Shown here one piece after another: positions 30,501 through 42,500 of a stretch of 64,000 nt of DNA (position 1 is its first letter; every line of letters starts with the position of its first letter). The notes under the pieces are model-generated. The model made no database searches. It was not told the origin of the DNA and saw nothing but the letters and a program-made list of their open reading frames with translations. Source of the DNA: Steromphala cineraria (lineage: Eukaryota > Mollusca > Gastropoda > Trochida > Trochidae). The stretch lies in assembly GCA_916613615.1 (NCBI GenBank), contig OU744726.1:18107515-18171514 (forward strand). Direction: 5' to 3'. The translations under genes were made by a program, and so were the position numbers.

Positions 30501-33500
30501 TGCTTTAAAATTCATCGATCACAATAGGAAAAAGTTTGTATTCCTATGATTTTTATGAAAAAAATTGTTTTTCCTATTTTTTTCAAAACCGTTACCAAAT
30601 TAATCAAGACTGTTACTAATTTTTGTCAGTTGAGCTCTTTATAACATTTGATTACAAAACATTTTTTGCAATAACATTATTTAGCTCATATATTCAGTGA
30701 CCACAAAGGGAAACTATTTTAAATTTATATGATCCAACAAATAAATTGTTTTTGTTGTTGTATGTTTCAAAACCCTTACCAATTGATTCAATACCGTTAC
30801 CGTTATATTTCAGTTGAGTTCTGTTCCCTCTTTAATCTTACTAATATGTAAACTGTTAAAGTCTACCTACATTGCTTTGGTTATAAACATTTGTAATATA
30901 ACTTCAGAAATTAATATTTTACAAACAGATTTAACAACAGGAAATGAATATGATATATTGTCCATATCATTACCATATGTGTCAATACCGTTGCCTTTCT
31001 AAATGATAACGGTATTGACAGCAACGGTTTTGAATTATTAACAAAATGAACAAATAATCATGATAAATATAAAACATCAACAAAAAATTTCATTAATGAA
31101 AATTTTAGAGCAATATTCTTTACTTAATTAGTAACGGTTTTGACATCTGTGGTAACGGGTTTGTCATACATTGTAACTGTTGTACTATATGTACTAAATC
31201 AAACACAATGAGGTTTTTCTTGGGTACAAATTGCATTTTTAGCTCTTATATTCATTGACCACAAAAAATAGTTTAAACTTCCATGTTATTCATAAATATT
31301 CTGTGTTTTTGTTGTTTGTTTCAAAACCGTTACCTTAACATTCAATACCTTTAACCGTCCTTCTAGTTGAGCTCTTTTCTTCATTAAACTATGAAACTCA
31401 GATATTTTTTTGTCCAATTACTTTGTGTAGCTTGTATATTCACTGATCACAACAGAAAATAGTCTATATTTTTTTGGTCTTTATATATTTATTTGTCTTT
31501 ATTGAATATATTCAACACCGTTACCAAATGAGTCAATACCGTTACCATTTTGTTTCAGTTGAGCTCTAATTTTACATAAACGTACAATAATCATAAGGAT
31601 GTTATTGTACATTTACTTAATAAACCTCACATTTTCATTGAAACAACATGAAATAGTGTATATCTATATGTTCTTCATAAAAAAGTCTATTTTTCTTGAA
31701 TGTTTTAATACCGTTACCAGATATAATTCAATACCGTTACCACTTTATTTCAATTAAGGTTCTTTCATTTAATTACAAACCAATTTAAGCTTTTTTGTAC
31801 TATTACATTATATTGCTTCAGCGTTCATCGATCAAAAATAGGAAAAACTTTGTATTCCTATGATTTTCATGAAAACAAAAATTTCCTCTTTTTTTCAAAA
31901 CCGTTACCAAATGATCAAGACTAGTACTGTTACCGATTTTTGTCAGTTGAGCTCTATATAACATTTAATTACAAAACATTTTTTACAAGTACAGTTTAAA
32001 GCTCATATATTAAGTGACCACAAAGGGAAACTATTTTAATTTGAAAGAATCCAACAAATAATTTGTTTTTGTTGTTGTATGTTTCAAAACCGTTACCAAT
32101 TGTTTTAATACCGTTACCGTTATATTTCAGATGAATTTTGTTCCCTCTTTAATCTAACTAATATGTAAACTGTTAAAGTCTACCTACATTGCTTTGGTTA
32201 TAAACATTTCTGATGTAACTTCAGAAGTTAATATTTTACAAACAGATTTAACAACAGGACATGATATGATATATTGTTCATACCATTGCCATAATATGTA
32301 TCAATACCGTTACCTTTCTAAATGGTAACGGTATTGACAGTAACAGTTTTGATTTTTTAAAACAAAATAAACAAATATTCATGATAAATGCCAAATGGTC
32401 CCTGATTCAAATAATCAAACAAAAACTGGGTTAAACTGTAGATGTCAATCCTATGAGCGTTACATTTTCAACTTCTTTCTCTTTTATAATTGGTAACAAA
32501 AAGGTTGACATGACAAAAAGGTACATCCAACTCTATACATATTTGGAGTGGTGTGATTTCTGTTTTCTTCATTCTTTCGCAATCTCTGCAACCATGTGTT
32601 TCTAGTAGACAGGGAGGAGGTGAATACAGGTAGTTTCCATTTTACATGACAATCAGGTCTCATTATTTTCACACAAAATGATGATGGTAACGGTATTGAC
32701 ATAATTCCCTGGGACAAGATATTTATTAGTTTTCGGTGCTATATTCCCTTGTAAATGAAAGACTTTAATGTTAAGTTTTATGTATATTATGCAGGTCTTT
32801 CGAGGAATCATTGTCTTGAGTTCATAACATAAAAAGTCATCCAAATATCTTTTCCAACTTCTTTTTAAATCGTTTCATATTTCTCCAAATCTCCAAACTT
32901 TTGCCAACCTTACGATATAACTCCCCTCGGTATCCTAGTATAAGTGTAGCGTAAGTTTGGCCATTATGGTTCCCGTGGCTATTCCGTTTATTTGTTTGTA
33001 AAAGTGGTCATTAAAATGAAAATTATAAGTTGTAAGGAGAAATTTCCCACGTACTATAATGAAATATTTTGACATCCTCTCAGGTAGCTCATGGGAGTGT
33101 TTATCCAACCAATAATGAATAGCTTCTATACCTAAGTCATGAGGGATATTTGAATAAAGGTAAATAATACGAACTTTGCAGTTTGGTTTAGGAAAACAAA
33201 AAAATATCTACTCAGTACTCACATCTCTGACAAGTAGGACCGGACCACCCTCTTGTACAGTTTGAAGATCCCTTGCACTGGAAGTTGGAGTCGCATCCTG
33301 ACGTACAATGACAATCAAGAGCATCTGTTGTTTTGTAGAACACAGTCACTGAAATGATAAACAATTAACATTTATTACATTAATACGAAAGAACCATATA
33401 TTTGTTATACAGTACTTAGTAGGCCCGTATCAACCAGGCGGGAAGGGGCGTTTTGCAACTAATTTCATAACCATTAAATACATTAGACACGGTCGAGATT

Positions 33501-36500
33501 TACGTTCATACATACGGCCTTAGAGTAATTTAAAGTTTGTTGGGACTGATATCTAAAACATCAATCAAATGTAACATATTCCTTCAAACAGATTAATATG
33601 AAGATATTCTGATAGCTTGAATAATTTACAATAAAAAGTTTGCTTGAGGTTGGTTGCAGTAAATGTTCATGTTGCAGTCACTTTAGGCTAATGCAACCAA
33701 ATTAGTTTTTAGCAAATATTCATAATTTTTCATGTCGTGGCAAATAATGATTTGGTTGCAGAGTCTGAAGCTGATTTTTGAATGGCAAAATAAAGATCAG
33801 GTTGGTTGCAGAAGTCTATAAATTTACCTTTCTGACATGAATACAAAAACAAAAATACATTTTGACATGTTCCCTCTTGCACTGTCTATGACCTAATACC
33901 ATGAGGTATGAAAAGAGTTCTACCATTGGCTTGTTCAATTTTCAATATTTCCAAATATTTAAATTTTCCTTTTTATTGATTTATAATTGATGTTGATCTG
34001 TTTTTGGATAAAAGGTTTCGTTACACTTGTCTATTGGTGTTAATTTTCTATCATAATCAGAGGGATAACTGATAGCCAAATATAATCTTGTTGATATTTG
34101 ACAACAATTCGAATTCACCTCGGGGCCATGATTTACAAGGAATTGAACTTTTAGATTACATTGGTGAAGGAATATCAAAAGTACCTACCAAGACATGTTT
34201 TAGGATTGTCATTGTTATAAAAATCAAGGTCAGGGAAAAAGGTCTATCCATAAAGTCTAAAACGATTTCAAAATCTGATGTGACTTGATCGAATACCGGA
34301 CACGAAAGCGTTCGGTAAGTTGTTGATTTCTCATTATAAAGATAAAGTAAATTAATTGGTCAGGTAAGGTTATCATCATATTTCTATCTGTAACCATATT
34401 TTGACAAGCCAAGGCTTTTCTGTTGAATAGGAAATCGTGTTCTTTAAAAGGACTGCAACCAAACTCGCAAATTATGCGATGTCATTGTCTTCAGTATTGT
34501 GTCATGCCTTATATCAGGATATATGATATACATAATTTCTCCCCCCCCCCCCTCCCAAAATGAGATTATGAATCAAAATATTATGTTAGAAGTCACAAAC
34601 TACAATTCTACCTTCGCAACTGCATACCTTTTATTAGCAAGTGTTGTATATATTAGATTTCATCATAAATTGTAGTCATAGAAACAGCCAGGTACAAAAG
34701 GATAATTGTGAATGAAAGGTTTTGTAAGTTTGGGGTTACGGAGATTAAAGACAAGAATAATTTTATCCTTCAATGTTCAAAATATAAGGAAATCAGATAT
34801 AAATATATAAAACGGTTTTATTGGAAAAAACAATCTGTTTATGAATTGGTTCAGTTATTTACATTACAAAATACTACTAAATTATAGGTAAATTGGGTAA
34901 ATTTCCTTTCAACGCCATGATAATAAGAAATGTGTAACTTATCTTTCTAGGTCTTAAGCTTTTTGAGAAAAAAATGAAAATAGGTTTTAAGAGCATGGCC
35001 TTTCTCATAGGTCAAAGGGCCACAGAAGCTATAAATTATAACCCTCACTAGTCCAGGAGTCTACACAAGGTTTCTGCTTTCTAGGCCTTTTGCTTCTGGA
35101 GAAGAAGACAAACATAGGTGCTAAGGGAGTGGCCCCTCTGAGGGCAACAGGGCCTCAAAAGCTACAATTTATAATCCTCAATAGTCAAGGAGTCTGTACA
35201 GAATGTTTCAGCTTTTTAGGCCTTATGCTTTTGGAGAAGAAGATGAAATTAGGTTTTAAGGATGTGGCCTCTGTAGATCTTACGAGGGACCACAGGGCCA
35301 CCAAAGCCACAATTTATAATCCTCACTAGCCAAGGAGTCTGTACACAAAGTGTCAGCTCTCTAGGCCTTAGGTTCTGGAGAAGAAGATAAAAATAGATGT
35401 TAAGGGTTCTGCAATCGCTTTTTCAAAATATATTTGGTCATAATCTTTAGTATTTAAGCTTCTGAAATGAAGAGCTTTAACTGATAAACTATGTCACTAA
35501 CATATGCCTCTGAGACATTAGGGTAGATTGCAGTTAAAATACCAAAAACTTATTTCGACTCTTGTATCTGTTTAATTAAGAAAATTCCATAGCGACGGAG
35601 TGTTGTGTAGAAACATAAACGGATACTGTTTAATTTGCATACAGTAACTTCGTTGACCTCTGAAGACATAATGTAATTCAATTTAATTCATATTAATTGT
35701 TTTTGATTAAAATATGTTTTATATGTTGACGGTTTTTTGTTACTGAGTCCTAAGCTGATGAAGTCTGAAGTCTGATGAAGTCTGATGAAGTCTGGTGAAG
35801 ACTGCTTCTATTTACTTTACTCTTTGGCTGTGAGCTCGAAAGGTAACAAACATAAATATTAAAAACGTCCTTTCACTGCACATTGATATGGACAAGAAAC
35901 GTAAAAGACACAATAGCTGTCTATCTGAACTATGGAATGTAAGTATTGGATTGCTGTGCATCAATTAAGATACACCCACTGACAGGATAACAACCCTGAT
36001 ATCTTGCCATATGGTTTGGAAGCTGGCATATATATCTTTCCAAAACTAGTGGGCAAAATTAAACGGCTACGGCTTTCAGTTGGACATAACACGAAACGAA
36101 CCCAATGGATTTAATTATATAATGATATGTCCAAGTCTTTCAAAAACGTGAGCGAGCAATTAGGTTAATTGAAATGTAGCCCAAACTCCCTAATGTGATG
36201 ACCAGGATCTTATGTTGTGTCTGAAAAACGCTCCGTGATTTACGTCATAAAAGACATACATGTATATCTTGGGTCACAATGTATACTTATACAGAAGCAT
36301 TAATTTACTAATGAGTTTATAAATCTAGACTTATACTAGGAACATAACCGTTCTGAATGAGGTTCATGATTTTGGAATTTATTTATTTATTTGTAGTAGA
36401 GCAAACACGCAACCATTGAGAAGGAAACTTTAAAAAATTGTGAGTGGAATACAGAAATAAAGAAATAATGTTGATCTTGTGTTTTGACATTCACCAGTCT

Positions 36501-39500
36501 ACTTTGAAACCTAACAAGCGAAATCTTACACATAAAATATACACATAAAACAGAAACGGCATGACTTGAATTCAATCATTGAATCAACTATGATTGACTA
36601 TGATTGACTTTTGATTGACATTTAGAATAAAATTAATGAGACAATGATTTGATAACTAACGTAAATAAATGTAATGAATTTTGATTAGAAGTATAGGAAA
36701 TTAGTTCTTCAAATGTGAAAACGAAAAATACTATCTTTATGTATGTAGCCACACGATTTGATTACTCTGCAATAAAATCAATCTATCTCTGGATAGATGT
36801 CACTTGGGAGTATTAACATATGGTCTCCATGTTTTTGTCAACTTTTTTTATATAAAGGAATGGTTTTATCAGTCCAGACGATACCTTGCAACCCATAACT
36901 ATTACAAACGTAGACTAGGAATAAGCATTAAATTTAATAGCAAATAGAATACAGACTTGTCTACGAAAAATAATCAAAACATGAACAGGTTATTTTAAGG
37001 GTACTACCTTTCGGGAATTGATATAATAATCATTTGGTATTATGAATTATTGTGGACTAAATGCACCCAAGCACAGGACTTCTGTTGATAGTTTAAGTGA
37101 CATTCTATAGACATAATAGCTAGTATTGTAAATGTTTACTTTTTGGCCTGTTTTAGATGCAGAATTAAACTCTTTGAATACATAGGATTACCGCAGTAAC
37201 ATATACAATACTAATTTCTAATTGTTATAATCTTGATATAAGCTGAAGACAAGACTATTTCTTCTCAATATAACTATATTGCGACTTGCTTTATCCTTCA
37301 TTTCTATCAGGAACATTAAATGGATATATCCAAGTCACAGGAATTTGAAAATAATCAATATATATAATGATAAACAACATAGATAGCAATACCCCCACCC
37401 CTATAGAATAGGCTAAGGGTAGGACATGTTCAGCGATGCGCAATCGTGACCTCGGTCCAATTCGGGGCTGTAATCTAATATTTTACACAATATCATTTTC
37501 CATTATTTACAGCCAATTATTTTTACGGTTTCATACTATTCGCATACCACTAAAGATTCTTGTAAATACACCGACTTTTGCCAAAACCAACGACGATACA
37601 TCGATTCAAATAAACTTATCACCAGTATCTTCGTCAGACAGACGCCTTAGACATGACTCGGCACCATTTTGAAATTCTATCTTTTTATGCAAGTTGATTG
37701 TTGAAATAGACAAGGTTTTGAACTCGCTGTTTTCAAGTTAACCAATCAGGGTCACTTCCGTCAAGGGTTTCTGTCTGGCGGAAGTGTAGAGCTTGTCTGC
37801 CCTTAAGGCGATTGTAGAGGGAAGGGGTATTTGTTTGATTACTTTCAAATTCCTATGATTAACTGATTAAATGATTAGAAAGATCACAAAGTGACCCTAT
37901 TAAACTATTGCTTTGTGTTTTAAGTTAAAGTGTTACAAGACCGAAACAATCATAATCGGTCCACACACACAAAAGAAGAATTCAAAACAAACAATTGCAA
38001 CAATATGCCTCTCCAATGGTCAAATGATATTTTTGAATTCTTGGAATTCACTTTACCAGGCGTTTAATGAAAATCTCCCAAACATGGATATCCTAAATTT
38101 CCAAAGACATCAAATAAAAATGACATATGGAGTCGCATTAAGAAAGACTTCGAATGAAGAATCTCTCATTTCACATTCTTTTAACACAAGATTGTAAATT
38201 TTCTTTAAAATCTTATTTATACAAACATGAATACTTGTTCTCTCCACAAAACTGAGAGTTCAAATGAAAAATTACCTTTCTGAATGTTTTTAAAAATACA
38301 TTTTTGTGTGAGATGAGAAACCCCTTGCTTCATAGCAAAAATATCTAAACTATCAATTATGGACTTCGTATTTAAATTGGAGAACATCTCTACACGAGCG
38401 CGCAGATAAAAACAAAAACAATTGAATTTATCCTTTTAGTAATCTAAAAAGGATCAAATTCTTATAATGGAAATGATTAACGAAACATAAAGATTTCGGA
38501 AATTACACTTTAATTTTATGTCATCATCCTTGGTGATCTGAAGTTGAATACTTTTTAAAAATCATCTTTCATAATGAGGAAACGAATTTCGTAAAAGTTG
38601 TTAAAATATTAATATCACCACCACTTATTATTATTTCAAACAAACATTCTCAACAACATTGAAAAATTATATCAGAAGACAAATGGCCAAGCACCAAATG
38701 GTATTTATCCAAATCAAACCAGTGTTTCATATCAATATAAATACCCATAGCTCAAGATTACATACATCTTTGTTGCAACAACACTCTTGATAATAATCCT
38801 TTTTAAGCTGTAGAATGATTAAAATGGAAATATTTAGAAGAATGTTTTATGTTATCTTCAGTTTAAAAACTAAGCAAATAAACATTAAGTTTTAAAATAT
38901 TAACACAATGTATTAGACTCAAAGTCATATATTTCGTTTTTTAAAGGGACAGTAGCACGTGTTTTGATAATTTTATATTTTAAAATTTTCACTGATAATT
39001 GCCAATTCATGTTAAATGTATTACTTTGACAGTGTCAAAAATCTTATTACACAAGCCAATCATCCATAGTCAGAAGATTCACATTAAAGGGACCCGCCGT
39101 CGCCAACACAAATGGCCTTCGGCTCGTGCTTAGAAGCCTGCTCATTAATGAGCTGAGCTACGCTTTACCGCTGAGATGGGGAGAAGAGAGCGGTTTAGGG
39201 TTCGCTTTTCTTTAGGGGAATCCCCTCGTTAATCATGCGCGCTGATTGGTTAATAATACATCCACTACTTTTGACATAACGTTTAGGTTTCGTAAGAGTA
39301 TTTTAATTTTAATATCAAAACGAATGCGCTTGCCAAGACATGTTGTTTTCAACTTTCCCTAATGATTGGAGCATTGACAAAGCGTCATGAAACTTACTCA
39401 GTGAAACAATGCTGGGGATTTTCTAATTCTTATAAATTTATTTTTTAATTATGCAATTTTCCTACAATCTCATTTGATGTCTGAATTACATGACAACTGT

Positions 39501-42500
39501 AAAGTGTTTTTAAAAGGAAATTGTATACACACAGTATTGTCTGTATATCATGAACGCATTCTTGCTTGTTTATTTAGAGTCCTCTTTGTTTAAATCACCA
39601 CAAAATGTTATAAATCTGTTTATATCGGAGTGGTATAACGATAAGAATTTTGCTTATCAACAAAATTGATATCAACAAGTTGTGATACAAATGTTTTTGA
39701 AAAGTTTGTTTAAAAAGTTTTCTGTCTAGTGTAAAATATGAAGATAATCAATTATTAAAATAAACAAAAATTCAAATACCATTCAACTTCATTGGATAGT
39801 TTATACTAAGAAAGGACACGGGAATTTTCTATTAAGCAACGTATACTATTTTCTACAAATGATTGGCGAAACCTGCGTCTATACGGTAGTGAAGAGTAAC
39901 AGTGTGGGTTAAATAATTTTTCAATTAATTTGGTTTCATCTAGCTGATGCTGTAGACAACTTCAAAATGAGGCATACCAAATAATTTACATTTGAAAACC
40001 TACATGTTGACATATAAACGGATCCCTTAGCTTTTGAATTTTCACAATTTCTTTGTGTTTGTGTTCAGATTTATGAATCGTGAATAAGAGTGAATACACA
40101 AATAAGCGTTGTACAGCCCATTCGCCAATTGTTTGTGTTTATTGTTTGAAATAAAAGAATGTTTAAACCAATCACTTTCAAAAAACGTTGCTGCTCATTA
40201 TAACTGCAGCGAGACAACTAATAGGAAGGAAAGGTAAGGGGTTTGGACATTGAAACAGTTTTCACATCTATTCATTTTGTTGTGTGACTTTTCATGGTTA
40301 AATAACATCGGTTTGAATATGTGTGATACACTGAACAGCCTGAAATAACACTTGATATAACGGGGAACTGTCATTTGATGTTGTGTATTATGGAGCCGGA
40401 TGTTACAGATAGAACAGGTGTGAGGTGTCAGTTTATTGACGTCAAGTGACTCTAGTCATGTGTCGTAACAGGTCATATTACTTCCGGGTCACTGTTTGAT
40501 GGCGCCATCCTGTCTGGTTGAGTGGACAATGGATACACATACAAGACATATACAAGACAATTGCCGCCAATTAAACGTTATTTCAATCCCCGACAGGATG
40601 TCTAGCTTTCAAAACCAAATGAGGCTGTAAAACATTATATCTGACTAATGAAAACCAGTAGGTGAACGTTTATTAATCGTCCGCAACAAATTTCCATTAT
40701 TGAACACTTCTAATATGGTTTTTATTTAAGATCTACAGAATACAAAATTAAATAGAAATTATATCCCAACTTCAAAAGATGTGTTATCGAACGTATTGAT
40801 GAGAAATAACCAAATCCTAATCGTTGCTTTTTCAAATTATATGACTGTCCCTCATTTAGATAATGATAAGTCTAAACTTCGGTATATGTGCGATGACTGC
40901 GCACCCGAAGGAGACGCTTATATAGAGGATATTATATGAGTGTCCATGACATACTATGTTTATGACACAAGTGACTAAATATTGGTATTTCCCGAGCGAG
41001 AGCGAGGGATATACTGATATTTAGGCACGAGTGTCGTAAACATAGTATGTCATGGGCACAAATATAATATTCTGTTTATTACCGAAGTCCCAAAATTAAC
41101 GAAAATACTCAAAAACTACATCTCAGCATGGGCCGACTAGCCGTCGTCGACCCGTATAGATTGTGACGTCATAGGTGGAACGTGACGTCAAAGCATTGTT
41201 TAAAACGTGACGTCACAATGAAAAAGTGATATTTTGCCCTAGGGCAACATATGAAAAATATGAACCTCGATATGATTGCCCTCGTAGGTAATAATTTGCT
41301 GTACTACCGTTCATTATCCTCACATTATCGTGAATATTATCATATTTTGGAAACTACGTATTACTGATATTTCTTACGCAGTTGAAACAGCACACCGTTT
41401 AATAAATGAATTGGTAAATAATAGATTAAATTTATTTTTTAAAATAATATCGTAATTATTAATTATATGTCAAAGAATATTGTCTTGCATGTCTAATGTA
41501 ACAGGATATTTGAAAGAAAACACATTTATTTTTTATTTGTATTATTTTTTAGTAATTGAAATTGAAATTATTTAGAAATTTTCAAAGAAAACAGTAATCA
41601 AATACCAAAAAAATGTGTTGTAATGATGATTTAGTAATAATGTTATGACATATGCAAAAGCTATTCTATTCAGAATTTCTAGATGCATTAATTTGTTACC
41701 AAAACAACTCACTGTCACAGTGAGATAACTCAATCAATCATGATAAATTAAAGCCGCATTATAGCGGTTTAAACAATGTATTTGATTAAACAAACAACTC
41801 AATCTGAGGAACCGAAGAGTTGACGTAAACCGTTTCACTGTCACAGTCAAGCTCCGTACAGCGATGAATAATCAACACTGCTGCGGAGCTTAGGAGAGAC
41901 TCGGCGCACGGTAGCGAGCCACTAATTAATAAATGTGATGCAACACATTTACGGGGACGGCGTCTCGCTTTAAATCCATTGGCGGCCATTTTATGTGAAT
42001 CAAATGGCTAAACTTTACGTCATATTTTTTAATTATAACTGCTCCATTTACTTTAAATACATTGTATCTCAATTGGAACCATTAATTTTCATTTTCCTGA
42101 CATTACCTTATATTCCCCCTATATACTACTGCCCCTTTAAAAACTCATAAAAGATAAGAGTGGAACCTCAGAGAATCATAGATGAATTCAAGACTGCACT
42201 TGTTTGTGAGAACGATAAGACAAGTCGGAAACATGTTTTTGCGCACTTTCGGCAGGCATGACTATTGGCTGAGTAATATCTATAATTCGAGACGTTTAAT
42301 ACTTATGTTTTAAATTTCGATTTTATAAACACTTATCGTTTTTACCAAACATGAACTCGTTTGATAAAAATATTATTAAGTGGTAGGTCAACAAGTATCC
42401 TCTTTTGATGCATTACTTGCTACTTAAGTTGTTAAACTGTTTATGATGGACCAGACCATTTAACAATAGGTTTGACAAGCTCGACAACAAACTAACAACA

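Noticed and set aside
29821..32345. CRISPR-like array
   Set aside because: Units are long, unequal and continuous without unique spacers, in an animal intron.
35090..35329. 79-aa ORF
   Set aside because: Translated tandem repeat: the same peptide recurs with each unit.
37436..37800. GC-richer patch as a promoter or first exon of another gene
   Set aside because: No convincing donor, conserved protein or core promoter motif was found.
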